DNA of 55,434 nucleotides from Aquabacterium sp. (GTDB lineage Bacteria; Pseudomonadota; Gammaproteobacteria; Burkholderiales; Burkholderiaceae_C). The DNA lies in NCBI RefSeq assembly GCF_014378415.1, contig NZ_JACMNS010000125.1, forward strand, positions 1 through 55,434, read 5' to 3'. Shown here piece by piece: positions 34,214 to 44,525 of this stretch. Within the stretch, counting starts at the first letter, position 1, and each line of letters opens with the position of its first letter. Below the pieces are notes generated by a model. It was not told where the DNA came from and did not search any database. It saw only the letters and a program-made list of their open reading frames with translations. The translations under genes were made by a program, and so were the position numbers.

Positions 34214-36118
34214 TCATGGTAACCGGACGATGTCGCGCGAACGCTGAGGTCGCTGCCTCTGGGGCATCAAATCCGTGCAAGTCCCATGTGCCGCTTCGGC
34301 GGCCAGGCCGATGCTTTCGCCCAAGGTGGGATGTGGGTGGATGGTTTTGCCGATGTCCACCTCGTCCGCGCCCATCTCGATGGCCAGGGCCACCTCACTG
34401 ATCAGGTCACCCGCGTTGGTGCCCACGATGCCGCCACCGAGGATCTGCTTTGTCTCGGCATCAAACAGCAGCTTGGTGAAGCCTTCCGAGCGGCCATTGG
34501 CCAGCGCTCTGCCCGAGGCAGCCCACGGGAACAGGCCCTTCTTGATGGCTTTGCCTTGCACCTTGGCCTGATCTTCGGTCAAGCCCACACAGGCGATCTC
34601 GGGATCGGTGTAGGCCACGCTGGGGATGACGCGCGCATCGAAGGTGGCGCGGGACAAGGCAGTGTCGTTCAGCAACTCGCCAGCGGCCACCTCCGCCGCC
34701 ACATGGCCTTCGTGCGTGGCCTTGTGCGCCAGCATGGGCTGGCCCACAATGTCGCCGATGGCAAAAATGTGTGGCACGTTGGTGCGTTGCTGCAGGTCCA
34801 CCGGGATGAAGCCGCGCTCGTTGACGGTGACACCCGCCAGGTCCGCGCCAATCTTGCGGCCATTGGGGCTGCGGCCCACCGCTTGCAAGACCAGGTCATA
34901 CGTTTCGGACGCCGGCGCCTCAACGCCAGGCTTGGCCGACTCGAAACTCACGCGGATGCCGTCGGGTACGGCCTCGGCCGCCACGGTTTTGGTGCCCAGC
35001 ATGATGCGGTCGAAGCGTTTGGCGTTGTGCTTTTCCCAGACCTTGACCAGGTCGCGGTCGGCGCCAGGCATCAGGGTGTCGCTCATCTCGACCACGTCGA
35101 TGCGTGCGCCCAGGGTTGAATAGACGGTGCCCATTTCCAGGCCGATGATGCCGCCACCAATGACCAGCATCTTGCGTGGCACGCAGGGCAAGGTCAAAGC
35201 GCCGGTGGAGTCCACCACGCGGGCGTCTTCAGGCATGAAAGCCAGTCGCACCGATTGCGAACCAGCCGCGATGACGCAGCGCTTGAAGCTGAGCATCGTG
35301 GTCTCGCCCGACTTGTCTTGTGCCGGGCCGGTGGTGACTTCGACCTTGATGTGGCGGTCATCGACAAAGCTGCCGTAGCCTCGCACAACCGTGACTTTGC
35401 GCGCCTTGGCCATGCCGACCAGGCCAGTGGTGAGTTTGCCGGTGACTTTGGATTTGTGCGCGCGCAGTTTGTCCAGGTCCAGCTTGGGCTCGCCAAAGCT
35501 GACACCCAAGGCGTCGAAATGCTTGACCTCTTCCATGACGGCGGCCACGTGGAGCAAGGCCTTGGAAGGGATGCAGCCCACATTCAGGCACACGCCGCCG
35601 AGGTCACCATAGCGCTCGACCAGGATGACTTTGAGGCCAAGGTCGGCAGCGCGGAAGGCGGCGCTGTAGCCGCCAGGGCCACCACCGAGTACCAGCAAAT
35701 CGCAGTCGGCGTTCTCAGGAGCCTTGCTGGCGTTCTGGCTGGTGGCGACGGCCTGAGGCGCCGTAGCTTTCGGCGGTTGAGCCGCCACTGGCGATGCAGC
35801 CGGAGCCGACACAGCGCTGGCGGAATCCGCAGGGGCAGCAGAAGACGCGGGAGTTGGAGCCGCCGCAGACACATCCTGCCCAGCCGCTTCCAGCGTCAAG
35901 ATGACCGTGCCTTGCCCGACCTTGTCGCCCAGCTTCACCTTCACTTCGCCGACCACACCGGCCTGCGACGCCGGCACCTCCATGGAGGCCTTGTCGGACT
36001 CAATCGTGATCAGGCTTTGTTCGGCCTTGACGGTGTCACCCGCCTTGACCAGGATTTCAATGACCGCCGCATCGGCGATGTCGCCAATGTCGGGCACAGG
36101 GATGTCGATCAGGGCCAT
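34214..36118 (-). CDS. lpdA: dihydrolipoyl dehydrogenase with N-terminal lipoyl domain (E3)
   Basis: 634 residues. Lipoyl domain at 1-78 with Lys43 in ESDKASM, an Ala/Pro-rich linker (~80-130), then the flavoprotein: FAD loop [20 protein letters not shown], redox disulfide in [20 protein letters not shown] loop [15 protein letters not shown] and the C-terminal interface with the catalytic His in [11 protein letters not shown]. It reoxidises dihydrolipoamide on the E2 core of pyruvate dehydrogenase. The gene starts 9 bp after aceF. The C-terminal tail beyond TCTDLMP (about 15 basic residues) is longer than usual. Confidence 0.95.
   Translation of the reverse strand: MALIDIPVPDIGDIADAAVIEILVKAGDTVKAEQSLITIESDKASMEVPASQAGVVGEVKVKLGDKVGQGTVILTLEAAGQDVSAAAPTPASSAAPADSASAVSAPAASPVAAQPPKATAPQAVATSQNASKAPENADCDLLVLGGGPGGYSAAFRAADLGLKVILVERYGDLGGVCLNVGCIPSKALLHVAAVMEEVKHFDALGVSFGEPKLDLDKLRAHKSKVTGKLTTGLVGMAKARKVTVVRGYGSFVDDRHIKVEVTTGPAQDKSGETTMLSFKRCVIAAGSQSVRLAFMPEDARVVDSTGALTLPCVPRKMLVIGGGIIGLEMGTVYSTLGARIDVVEMSDTLMPGADRDLVKVWEKHNAKRFDRIMLGTKTVAAEAVPDGIRVSFESAKPGVEAPASETYDLVLQAVGRSPNGRKIGADLAGVTVNERGFIPVDLQQRTNVPHIFAIGDIVGQPMLAHKATHEGHVAAEVAAGELLNDTALSRATFDARVIPSVAYTDPEIACVGLTEDQAKVQGKAIKKGLFPWAASGRALANGRSEGFTKLLFDAETKQILGGGIVGTNAGDLISEVALAIEMGADEVDIGKTIHPHPTLGESIGLAAEAAHGTCTDLMPQRQRPQRSRDIVRLP
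35998..36118 (-). repeat. lipoyl-domain repeat, copy in lpdA
   Basis: About 120 bp encoding the lipoyl domain in lpdA agree at well over 90% of positions with 37310-37432 in aceF; differences are scattered single bases. This is close enough to permit homologous recombination or gene conversion between the two genes. Confidence 0.75.
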
Positions 36119-36127
36119 GGTGTCAGT

Positions 36128-37432
36128 TCAAAGAAGTGCGCGACGGAAATCGGCCAGCAAGGTGGCCAGGAAGGCGTTGAAGCGAGCAGCTGAGGCACCA
36201 TCGATCACACGGTGGTCGTAGCTCAGGCTCAGCGGGATGATCAGGCGAGGATCGAAGCTTGAGCCATTCCACACCGGCTTCATGGCCGCGCGGCACACGC
36301 CCAGAATGGCCACCTCGGGCGCATTGATGATGGGCGTGAAGGTGGTGCCCCCAAAGCCGCCCAGCGACGAGATCGAGAAGGTGCCGCCCTGCATGTCCAC
36401 TGGCGACAGCTTGCCTTCGCGTGCCTTGAGCGCCAAAGCAGCGGTCTCGGCGGCCAGCTGGGACAGGCCCTTGGTGTCGGCATCGCGGATCACGGGCACA
36501 ACCAGGCCGTTGGGCGTGTCGGCCGCAAAGCCGATGTGCACGTACTGCTTGAGCACCAGGTCATCGCCATCCAAAGAGGCGTTGAACTGCGGAAACTTTC
36601 TCAAAGCCACCGCGCAGGCCTTGATCAAAAAGGCCAGCATCGTGAACTTGGGGCCGGTCTTGGCGTGCTCTTCATTGAGCTTGACGCGCAGGGCTTCCAG
36701 CTCGGTGATGTCGGCCTCTTCGTTGTTGGTGACGTGAGGGATGCGCACCCAGTTGCGGTGCAGGTTGGCACCTGAGATCTTCTGGATGCGCGAGAGCGGC
36801 TTGCGCTCAATGGGCCCGTATTTGGCGAAATCCACCTTGGGCCAAGGCAGCAGGGTCAGGCCCTCGCCATCGGCTGTGACGCCTGGCGATGAAGACGCGA
36901 CCGCAGGGCCTTGAGCCAAAGCAGCCTTGACGAAAGCTTGCACGTCGGTTTGCGTGATTCGACCCTTGGGCCCTGATCCCTGCACCTTGCCCAGCGCCAC
37001 CCCCAGCTCGCGCGCGAAATGGCGCACCGAGGGGGATGCATGCGGCAAATGGCCATCCTGGGCTGGTAGCTCGACCGGCGGCAAAGCAGCCGTGGGAGGC
37101 ACGCGCGCGCCGCCTCCGCTGTCCGCCGAGGCGGCGGCCGGCGTTGATGACGAGGCCCTGGTCGGCTCGGGATCGGCCGCGCCGGGCGCAGCATCCGTCG
37201 TTTCCAGCAGTGCAATCAATGCGCCCTCGCTGACCTTGTCGCCCAGTTTGATCTTGACCTCCTTGATCACACCACCTTGCGCCGCAGGGACCTCCATGGA
37301 GGCCTTGTCCGACTCAAGCGTGATCAGGCTTTGCTCGGCCTTGACGGTGTCACCCGCCTTGACCAGGATTTCAATGACGGCGGCATCGGCCACGTCGCCA
37401 ATGTCGGGAACCTTCAGTTCGATGAGTGCCAT
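36128..37432 (-). CDS. aceF: pyruvate dehydrogenase E2, dihydrolipoyl acetyltransferase
   Basis: 434 residues with a single lipoyl domain (Lys43), an Ala/Pro-rich linker, the peripheral E1/E3-binding domain (SPSVRHFARELGVALGKVQG, GPKGRITQTDVQAFV) and the C-terminal acyltransferase with catalytic YDHRVIDGASAARF. It moves the acetyl group to CoA at the core of the pyruvate dehydrogenase complex. It lies 19 bp after aceE and 9 bp before lpdA. Its lipoyl domain is almost identical in DNA to that of lpdA. Confidence 0.95.
   Translation of the reverse strand: MALIELKVPDIGDVADAAVIEILVKAGDTVKAEQSLITLESDKASMEVPAAQGGVIKEVKIKLGDKVSEGALIALLETTDAAPGAADPEPTRASSSTPAAASADSGGGARVPPTAALPPVELPAQDGHLPHASPSVRHFARELGVALGKVQGSGPKGRITQTDVQAFVKAALAQGPAVASSSPGVTADGEGLTLLPWPKVDFAKYGPIERKPLSRIQKISGANLHRNWVRIPHVTNNEEADITELEALRVKLNEEHAKTGPKFTMLAFLIKACAVALRKFPQFNASLDGDDLVLKQYVHIGFAADTPNGLVVPVIRDADTKGLSQLAAETAALALKAREGKLSPVDMQGGTFSISSLGGFGGTTFTPIINAPEVAILGVCRAAMKPVWNGSSFDPRLIIPLSLSYDHRVIDGASAARFNAFLATLLADFRRALL
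37310..37432 (-). repeat. lipoyl-domain repeat, copy in aceF
   Basis: Partner of the repeat at 35998-36118. Both copies are in the same orientation, about 1.3 kb apart, and encode [15 protein letters not shown] identically. Confidence 0.75.
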
Positions 37433-37451
37433 TCAGTGCTGCCTCAATGCA

Positions 37452-40163
37452 TCAAGCGTAGAGCGGGTTGATCTTGTCGACGTCGATCTTGTAGCGCGCG
37501 ATGGCCTCGGCCACTTTGGCCACAGGCACGGTGCCCTCTTCCGACAAAGCCTTGAGCGCGGCGACCACGATGTAGTGCCGGTTGACTTCGAAATGTTCAC
37601 GCAGGCGGTAGCGGAAGTCGCTGCGGCCAAAACCGTCGGTGCCCAGCACTTTGTAGGTGCGGCCTTTCGGGATGTAGGCGCGAATCTGTTCGGCGAAGGT
37701 CTTGACGTAGTCGGTAGAAGCGATGACTGGACCAGCGTGCGGCGTCAATTGCTGCGCCACGAAGGACACGCGCGCTGCTTCGGTGGGGTGCAGCAGGCTC
37801 CAGCGTTCGGCGTCCTGGCCATCGCGGGCCAACTCGTTGAAACTGGGGCAGCTCCACACATTGGCCGCCACGCCCCAGTCGGCCTCCAGCAACTCGCGCG
37901 CCGCGACCGACTCACGCAGGATCGAGCCCGAACCCAGCAGGTTCACGCGCGGGGAGCCCTTTGGTAGCCCGTTGGCACCTTCTTGCAGCAGGTACATGCC
38001 CTTGATGATCTCGGCCTCGGTGCCTTCACGCAGGCCAGGCTGGCTGTAGTTTTCGTTCAGCAAGGTCAGGTAGTAAAAAACGTTTTCCTGCTGCTCGACC
38101 ATGCGCTTCAAGCCGTGCTGCACGATCACCGCCACTTCGTGCGCGTAAGTCGGGTCGTAACTCAAGCAGTTCGGAATGGTCGAGGCCACCAGTTGGCTGT
38201 GACCATCTTCGTGCTGCAAGCCTTCGCCGTTCAGCGTTGTGCGACCCGAGGTGCCACCCAGCAAAAAGCCGCGCGCCTGCATGTCGCCGGCCGCCCAGGC
38301 CAGGTCGCCCACGCGCTGCAGCCCGAACATCGAGTAATACACATAGAACGGAATCATGATCCGGTTGTTGGTGGAGTACGAGGTCGCCGCCGCGATCCAC
38401 GAACTCATGCCACCGGCCTCGTTGATGCCCTCTTGCAGGATCTGGCCGGCCTTGTCTTCGCGGTAGTAGCTCACCTGATCGCGATCGACCGGCGTGTACT
38501 TCTGGCCTTCAGGGGCATAGATGCCGATCTGGCGGAACAGCCCTTCCATGCCGAAGGTGCGGGCTTCGTCCACCAGGATGGGCACCACACGCGGCCCCAA
38601 TTGCGCATCGCGCAGCAAAGGTGTCAGGCAACGCACAAAGGCCTGAGTAGTCGAGATCTCGCGCCCTTCGGCGGTAGCGTCCAGCACGGTCTTGAAAGCC
38701 GACAACTCGGGCACCACCAACTGCTCATCGGCCTTGATCCGGCGATGCGGCAGGTAGCCACCCAGGGCCTTGCGGCGCGAATGCAGGTATTCCATCTCCG
38801 GCGTGTGCTCGGCCGGTTTGTAGAAGGGCACACCGGGCAGGTCTTCGTCGGTGATGGGGATGTTGAAGCGGTCGCGGAAGGTCTTGATGTCCTCCTCGGT
38901 CAGCTTCTTGGTCTGGTGCGCGGTGTTCTTGCCTTCGCCACTCTTGCCCATGCCAAAACCCTTGACGGTCTTGATCAGCAGCACGGTGGGCTGGCCGGTG
39001 TGGTTCACGGCCGCGTGGTAGGCGGCATACACCTTCTGCGGGTCGTGGCCGCCACGGTTCAGTCGCCAGATGTCATCGTCGGACATCTTGGCCACCATCT
39101 CGGCCACCTTGGGGTTGCGGCCGAAGAAGTGTTGCCGCACAAAAGCGCCGTCGTTGGCCTTGCAGGCCTGGTAGTCGCCATCGACCATGTCCATCATGAC
39201 CTTGCGCAGCAGGCCTTCTTTGTCGCGGGCCAACAGCGGATCCCAGTAGCCGCCCCAAAGCAGCTTGATCACGTTCCAACCCGCGCCACGGAACTCGCCT
39301 TCGAGTTCTTGCACGATCTTGCCGTTGCCGCGCACCGGTCCATCCAGGCGCTGCAGATTGCAGTTGACGACGAAGATCAGGTTGTCGAGCTTTTCGCGCG
39401 TGGCCAAGCCGATGGCGCCCAAGGATTCGGGCTCGTCCATCTCGCCGTCGCCGCAGAACACCCAGACCTTGCGGTTAGAGGTGTCGGCAATGCCCCGGGC
39501 GTGCAGGTACTTCAAAAAACGCGCCTGGTAGATGGCCATGATCGGGCCCAGTCCCATCGACACGGTCGGGAACTGCCAGAACTCGGGCATCAGCTTGGGG
39601 TGCGGGTAGCTGGAGAGGCCCTTGCCACCAACCTCCTGTCGGAAATTGATCAACTGGTCTTCGGTGATGCGGCCTTCCATGAAGGCACGTGCGTAGATGC
39701 CGGGCGCCGAATGGCCCTGGATGTAGAGCAAATCGCCGCCATGGCCTTCGTGCTCGGCATGCCAGAAGTGGTTGAAGCCACAGCCCAGCATGGTCGCCAG
39801 TGAGGCGAAGGATGAGATGTGCCCGCCCAGGTCACCACCATCAGGCGGTTCGTGTCGGTTGGCCCGCACCACCATGGCCAGCGCGTTCCAGCGCATGAAG
39901 GCGCGCAGGCGCTCTTCGATTTCCATGTTGCCGGGGAACTGGGCTTCGTCCTGAACCCCGATGGTGTTCACATAGGCCGTGTTGGCCGAAAATGGCAGGT
40001 CGATACCAGCTTGGCGGGCATGGTCCAACAACTGTTCAAGCAGGTCGTGGGCACGACCGCGACCCTCGGTTTCAATGACGCCCGACAAGGCGTCAAGCCA
40101 TTCGCGCGTCTCTTCGGGATCCAGATCCATAGAAGCAGACGGAAGCGCATCGGCAGCGGGCAT
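37452..40163 (-). CDS. aceE: pyruvate dehydrogenase E1 (homodimeric type)
   Basis: 903 residues, the normal length of homodimeric E1. Thiamine diphosphate motif GDGEMDEPESLGAIGLATRE ending in NCNLQRLDGPV, and active-site segments HISSFASLATMLG and VKGFGMGKSGEGKN. It decarboxylates pyruvate and loads acetyl groups onto E2. GGAG lies about 9 nt before the ATG at 40163. It is the first gene of aceE-aceF-lpdA and is divergent, across 158 bp, from a sensor kinase/regulator pair that may control it. Confidence 0.97.
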   Translation of the reverse strand: MPAADALPSASMDLDPEETREWLDALSGVIETEGRGRAHDLLEQLLDHARQAGIDLPFSANTAYVNTIGVQDEAQFPGNMEIEERLRAFMRWNALAMVVRANRHEPPDGGDLGGHISSFASLATMLGCGFNHFWHAEHEGHGGDLLYIQGHSAPGIYARAFMEGRITEDQLINFRQEVGGKGLSSYPHPKLMPEFWQFPTVSMGLGPIMAIYQARFLKYLHARGIADTSNRKVWVFCGDGEMDEPESLGAIGLATREKLDNLIFVVNCNLQRLDGPVRGNGKIVQELEGEFRGAGWNVIKLLWGGYWDPLLARDKEGLLRKVMMDMVDGDYQACKANDGAFVRQHFFGRNPKVAEMVAKMSDDDIWRLNRGGHDPQKVYAAYHAAVNHTGQPTVLLIKTVKGFGMGKSGEGKNTAHQTKKLTEEDIKTFRDRFNIPITDEDLPGVPFYKPAEHTPEMEYLHSRRKALGGYLPHRRIKADEQLVVPELSAFKTVLDATAEGREISTTQAFVRCLTPLLRDAQLGPRVVPILVDEARTFGMEGLFRQIGIYAPEGQKYTPVDRDQVSYYREDKAGQILQEGINEAGGMSSWIAAATSYSTNNRIMIPFYVYYSMFGLQRVGDLAWAAGDMQARGFLLGGTSGRTTLNGEGLQHEDGHSQLVASTIPNCLSYDPTYAHEVAVIVQHGLKRMVEQQENVFYYLTLLNENYSQPGLREGTEAEIIKGMYLLQEGANGLPKGSPRVNLLGSGSILRESVAARELLEADWGVAANVWSCPSFNELARDGQDAERWSLLHPTEAARVSFVAQQLTPHAGPVIASTDYVKTFAEQIRAYIPKGRTYKVLGTDGFGRSDFRYRLREHFEVNRHYIVVAALKALSEEGTVPVAKVAEAIARYKIDVDKINPLYA

Positions 40164-40321
40164 AAGCTAAGTCTCCGTTGGTAGGTACCAGTGTCATCAG
40201 TATCAGCCATCCCCTCAGTGAATGGGGCAATAGCGTGAATCCTTAACGCTGGAATTGAGCCGCGATTGCACCCGTTCTCAGGCCGTGCGTCGATTGTGGG
40301 AGACCACACGATAATCAACGG

Positions 40322-42904
40322 ATGCCGTCTCGCTCATCGCTGTCTACCGCCGCCTCACGCACGCCTGGGGCGGGCAACTCCAACCGCTTCTTCTGGCAGT
40401 GGTGGCGCAAGCAATCGCCCAACCAGCAAGACCGGTACGCCACCCTGGGGCCGCTGGTCTCCGTGCTGTTGTTTTTGGCCGCCATCATCGCGGCCTTCTG
40501 GTACCTGCGCAACGAAGAGCTGGAGCGCGAGCAAGAGTCGGTGAAACGCGATACCGAGGTCGTGCAGCAACAAATCCGCATGCGCATGATCGAAAGCCAG
40601 GAGCAGTTGCTGCGCCTGGCCCGCGAGATCAGCATCAAGGCCGTGAACTCCGAGCAGTTCATGTCCCAGGCCAGTGACTTTGTGCGGGCCCGACCCGAGG
40701 TCATCAGCGTGGCCTGGACGCAGGCGGACGAAACGGTCAAGGCGACCCATTCCGCCATGAACCTGTACCTGCCCGCGCCCCAGGGTTTGAACCTGGACCC
40801 CTACGCCAGCCTGTCGTCCTACGATCCGCTTCGGGGGGTTCAAGCGCCTCAAAGCGCCTTCAAACTGGCCAAGGAGCGCAACCAGCCGGTCTATTCACAG
40901 CCCTATATCAACGGCTTGGCGGCACGCGTCATCCAGATCCAGGTGCCGCTGATCGACAGCACCGGCTTCATCGGCACCCTGTCGGCCGAGTACTCGCTGG
41001 AGGCGCTGATGCGCTACATGGTCCCGCGCGAGATCGTCAGCCGCCACGCGATGAGCCTGGTGCAGGTTGGCGGCGAGGTTCTGACCAGCACCGTCAGCGC
41101 CTCGACTGAAGGCTCGGCCAAACCCACTTTTGTGCATGAAGTGATCGTCACGCCGGTGGGCAATGGCCTGATCCTGCGGGGCATGGGTTTTCGCACATCC
41201 ACCAACCTGGTCGGCAACACCTTGTTCTGGATGGTGGTGGCCCTGTCAGCCCTCACCGTGTGGACTCTGGTGGGCACACTGCGCCACATGCGCCGCCGCG
41301 CCCAGATCCAAAAAACCCTGGTGCAGGAAACCAACTTCCGCCGTGCGATGGAAAACTCCATGCTCACCGGCATGCGCACCATTGACCTGGAAGGCCGCAT
41401 CACCTACGTGAACCCCGCCTTCTGCGCCATGACTGGCTTTGCCGAAGACGAGCTGATTGGCTTTGTGCCACCCTACCCTTACTGGCCCAAAGACCGGCTG
41501 GACGAGTTCAACCGCATGTTCCAGCAAGAGCTGTTGGGCCGCAGCCCGACAGGTGGCGTGGAAGTGGTGATGCAGCGCCGCGACATCAGCCAGTTCGACG
41601 CCCGCATGTACGTCTCGCCCCTGATTGACTCGCAAGGCAATCAGACCGGCTGGATGACCTCGGTCACCAACATCACCGAGGCCAAGCGCGTGCGTGACCA
41701 GCTCACCGCCGCGCACGAGCGCTTCACCACCGTGCTGGAAGGCCTGGACGCGGCCGTGTCCGTGGTCTCTGTGCAACGAGGCGAATTGCTCTTTGCCAAC
41801 CGCTCATACCGTCTGTGGTTTGGCGCCAATCCGGGCGCCCACTCGGAACTGACCGGTGGCGAGTTTGACCCGGCCGACCTGGCCGATGGCGATGAATCCG
41901 TCGACAACTTCGGCAACCTGCCCACCCAGGAGTTGACCGCAGCCGGTGTCGATGCCCGGGACATCTACATGGAATCGGCCCAGAAGTGGTTCGACGTGCG
42001 CGCCCGCTACATCCAGTGGACCGACGGCCACTTGGCGCAAATGCTGATCGCCACCGACATCACCGCCCGCCGCCAGGGCGAGGAAGCCGCTGCCCGCCAG
42101 GCCGAAAAAGCCCAGTTCACCAGCCGCCTGATCACCATGGGTGAAATGGCCTCCACCGTGGCGCACGAGTTGAACCAGCCCCTGGCCGCCATCTCCAACT
42201 ATTGCAGCGGCATGGTCAGCCGAATCAAATCGGGCAGCATCGGCAACGAAGGCCTGATCGAGGCGCTGGAAAAAACCGCTCGCCAGGCCCAGCGCGCCGG
42301 GCAAATCATCCACCGCATCCGCCAGTTCGTTAAACGCAGCGAGCCTCAGCGCCAGCCCGCCCGCGCCCGCGACATCATCGAAGCCGTGCTGGATTTGGCC
42401 GGATTCGAGATGCGCCGCCGCCGCGTCACACTCAACAGCACCATCGCCCAGCGCCTGCCCACGCTGATGGTTGACCCCATCCTGATTGAACAGGTGCTGC
42501 TGAACCTGCTCAAGAACGCGGCCGAGGCCATCGATTCGGCGCAAATGCCACAGTCGCGCCGCCACGTTGATTTGCGCGTGCAGTTGCGCAAAACCGAAGA
42601 CCAGGGCGAGGTGGTGGAATTTGTCGTCACCGACGCCGGGCCTGGCATGAAGGCAGAGATGAGCAGCCGCCTTTTCGAGGCATTCCATTCGTCCAAGGCC
42701 GAAGGCCTGGGGATTGGCCTGAGTTTGTGCAGATCCATCATCGAGTCACACCAAGGTCGCATTGGCGCCGAGAACATCTACAATGGTTCAACGGTGATGG
42801 GGTGCAAGTTCACTTTCACCCTCCCGGTCGACAGCAGTGGTGCCTTGGATTTCCCCGATTCGGTCACCCCTCCCTCCAACGACTTGCTAGCCGATAACCC
42901 ATGA
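40322..42904 (+). CDS. membrane-bound PAS sensor histidine kinase
   Basis: 860 residues. Membrane helix 1 at ~43-62, an extracytoplasmic sensor of ~240 residues, helix 2 at ~303-322, two PAS domains (~340-465 and ~475-590), then HisKA with the phosphoacceptor His in MASTVAHELNQPLAAISNY, and HATPase (LLNLLKNAAEAI, VTDAGPGM, GLGIGLSLCRSI). It resembles the TtrS/DctB-like group of periplasmic-sensing kinases. The stop overlaps the regulator start (ATGA). It is divergent from aceE, so sensing a carboxylate and adjusting carbon metabolism is a reasonable but untested idea. No strong ribosome-binding site precedes the ATG. Confidence 0.9.
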   Translation: MPSRSSLSTAASRTPGAGNSNRFFWQWWRKQSPNQQDRYATLGPLVSVLLFLAAIIAAFWYLRNEELEREQESVKRDTEVVQQQIRMRMIESQEQLLRLAREISIKAVNSEQFMSQASDFVRARPEVISVAWTQADETVKATHSAMNLYLPAPQGLNLDPYASLSSYDPLRGVQAPQSAFKLAKERNQPVYSQPYINGLAARVIQIQVPLIDSTGFIGTLSAEYSLEALMRYMVPREIVSRHAMSLVQVGGEVLTSTVSASTEGSAKPTFVHEVIVTPVGNGLILRGMGFRTSTNLVGNTLFWMVVALSALTVWTLVGTLRHMRRRAQIQKTLVQETNFRRAMENSMLTGMRTIDLEGRITYVNPAFCAMTGFAEDELIGFVPPYPYWPKDRLDEFNRMFQQELLGRSPTGGVEVVMQRRDISQFDARMYVSPLIDSQGNQTGWMTSVTNITEAKRVRDQLTAAHERFTTVLEGLDAAVSVVSVQRGELLFANRSYRLWFGANPGAHSELTGGEFDPADLADGDESVDNFGNLPTQELTAAGVDARDIYMESAQKWFDVRARYIQWTDGHLAQMLIATDITARRQGEEAAARQAEKAQFTSRLITMGEMASTVAHELNQPLAAISNYCSGMVSRIKSGSIGNEGLIEALEKTARQAQRAGQIIHRIRQFVKRSEPQRQPARARDIIEAVLDLAGFEMRRRRVTLNSTIAQRLPTLMVDPILIEQVLLNLLKNAAEAIDSAQMPQSRRHVDLRVQLRKTEDQGEVVEFVVTDAGPGMKAEMSSRLFEAFHSSKAEGLGIGLSLCRSIIESHQGRIGAENIYNGSTVMGCKFTFTLPVDSSGALDFPDSVTPPSNDLLADNP

Positions 42905-43545
42905 GTCTGATCCCCAAAAAAGGCACCGTGTATGTGGTCGATGACGACGAGGCCGTGCGCGATTCGCTGCAATGGCTTCTCGAAGGTAAAGACTACCGGG
43001 TACGCTGTTTTGACTCGGCCGAATCCTTCCTGGCTCGGTTCGATCCCCGTGAAGTGGCCTGCCTGATCGCCGACATCCGCATGGATGGCATGAGCGGCCT
43101 GGAACTTCAAGACAAGCTCCTTGAGCGTAAATCGCCCTTGCCCATCGTGTTCATCACCGGGCACGGCGACGTGCCCATGGCCGTGAACACCATGAAAAAA
43201 GGCGCGATGGACTTCATCGAAAAGCCATTCAAGGAAGACGCCCTGGTGTCCCTGGTCGAGCGCATGCTCGACGAAGCCCGCACCGCGTTCTCCAGCTCGC
43301 AAGAGGCCGCCAGCCGCGAAGCCCTGCTGTCGCGCCTGACCACGCGTGAAGCGCAGGTGCTCGAGCGCATCGTGGCCGGCCGCCTGAACAAACAGATCGC
43401 CGACGACCTGGGCATCAGCATCAAAACGGTGGAAGCCCACCGCGCCAATGTGATGGAAAAGCTCAACGCCAACACCGTGGCCGACCTGCTCAAGATCGCC
43501 CTCGGTGCCAGCGCACAGCCTGCTAGCGCGCCGGCCAAACCCTGA
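42901..43545 (+). CDS. FixJ/NarL-type response regulator with LuxR helix-turn-helix
   Basis: 214 residues. Receiver at 1-125 (YVVDDDEAVRDSLQWLL, phosphoacceptor Asp in LIADIRMDGMSG, Lys in FIEKPFKEDALV) and LuxR-type DNA-binding domain at ~145-210 (LTTREAQVLERIVAGRLNKQ, KTVEAHRANVMEKL). Coupled by ATGA to the kinase gene, so it is its partner. Target genes are unknown; the divergent aceE operon is the nearest candidate. A rho-independent terminator follows 40 bp later. Confidence 0.92.
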   Translation: MSLIPKKGTVYVVDDDEAVRDSLQWLLEGKDYRVRCFDSAESFLARFDPREVACLIADIRMDGMSGLELQDKLLERKSPLPIVFITGHGDVPMAVNTMKKGAMDFIEKPFKEDALVSLVERMLDEARTAFSSSQEAASREALLSRLTTREAQVLERIVAGRLNKQIADDLGISIKTVEAHRANVMEKLNANTVADLLKIALGASAQPASAPAKP

Positions 43546-43585
43546 GCAAGGCCTGCGGGGGCTTTGCGCCCTCACGCGCATCAAG

Positions 43586-43609
43586 AGGCCGCATCCGTGC
43601 GGCCTTTTT
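43586..43609 (+). terminator. rho-independent terminator after the kinase/regulator pair
   Basis: AGGCCGCA, loop TCCG, TGCGGCCT followed by four T: an 8-bp GC-rich hairpin with a T-run, ending 42 bp before the folD ATG. It separates the regulatory operon from folD. Confidence 0.85.
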
Positions 43610-43651
43610 CGTTCTTTCGACCCATTTTTTGACTGAATTGCAGCCCGCTCC

Positions 43652-44497
43652 ATGACCGCACAACTGATCGACGGCAACGCCCTGTCCAAGCAACTCCGCG
43701 CTGAAGTGGCCGTTCGCGCCGCAAAGCTCACCGAACGAGGCATCACCCCGGGCCTGGCCGTGATCCTGGTGGGCGAGAACCCGGCCAGCCAGGTGTATGT
43801 GCGCAACAAGGTGAAGGCCTGTCAGGATGCCGGCCTGCACTCGGTGCTCGAAAAATACCCCGCCACACTGACCGAGGCTGAACTGCTGGCCCGCGTCGAG
43901 GCGCTGAACAACGACCCGTCGATCCACGGCATCCTGGTGCAACTGCCCCTGCCCAAACACATCGACGATCACAAGGTCATCGAATCGATCTCGCCCCTCA
44001 AGGATGTGGACGGCTTCCACGTGGCCAGCGCCGGCGCCCTCATGGTCGGCGAACCGGGCTTCAAGGCGTGTACCCCCTACGGCTGCATGAAGATGCTCGA
44101 ATCAATCGGCTATGACCTGCGCGGCAAGCACGCCGTGGTCATCGGCCGCAGCAACATCGTGGGCAAACCCATGGCCCTGATGCTCTTGCAATCCAGCGCC
44201 ACCGTCACCGTCTGCCACAGTGCAACGCCAGATTTGGCCTACCACACGCGTCAAGCCGATGTCGTGGTCGCAGCGGTGGGCAAGCGCAATGTGCTCACTG
44301 CCGACATGGTCAAGCCCGGGGCCGTCGTGATCGACGTCGGCATGAACCGCGATGATGAAGGCAAGCTGTGTGGCGACGTCGATTTTGCCGGCGTCAAGGA
44401 AGTGGCCAGCTGGATCACCCCCGTGCCGGGCGGTGTCGGCCCCATGACCATCACCATGCTGCTGGTCAACACCATCGAAGCCGCTGAACGCCTGTAA
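43652..44497 (+). CDS. folD: methylenetetrahydrofolate dehydrogenase/cyclohydrolase FolD
   Basis: 281 residues, the standard length. Signatures: [15 protein letters not shown] with the catalytic Lys and Tyr, [21 protein letters not shown], and the Rossmann loop [17 protein letters not shown], ending [17 protein letters not shown]. It interconverts methylene- and formyl-tetrahydrofolate in one-carbon metabolism. It follows a terminator and lies 28 bp upstream of the M3 peptidase gene, likely the same transcript. Confidence 0.97.
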   Translation: MTAQLIDGNALSKQLRAEVAVRAAKLTERGITPGLAVILVGENPASQVYVRNKVKACQDAGLHSVLEKYPATLTEAELLARVEALNNDPSIHGILVQLPLPKHIDDHKVIESISPLKDVDGFHVASAGALMVGEPGFKACTPYGCMKMLESIGYDLRGKHAVVIGRSNIVGKPMALMLLQSSATVTVCHSATPDLAYHTRQADVVVAAVGKRNVLTADMVKPGAVVIDVGMNRDDEGKLCGDVDFAGVKEVASWITPVPGGVGPMTITMLLVNTIEAAERL

Positions 44498-44525
44498 CTC
44501 GCCACCAACTCAATAACGCACGCCC

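Noticed and set aside
34201-34215. GAGGGG-CAA-CCCCTC hairpin downstream of lpdA
   Set aside because: No T-run follows on either strand and it overlaps the lpdA stop; too weak to call a terminator.
37983-39803. Long plus-strand open frame inside aceE
   Set aside because: Shadow of the aceE coding strand; composition is low-complexity and unlike any protein family.
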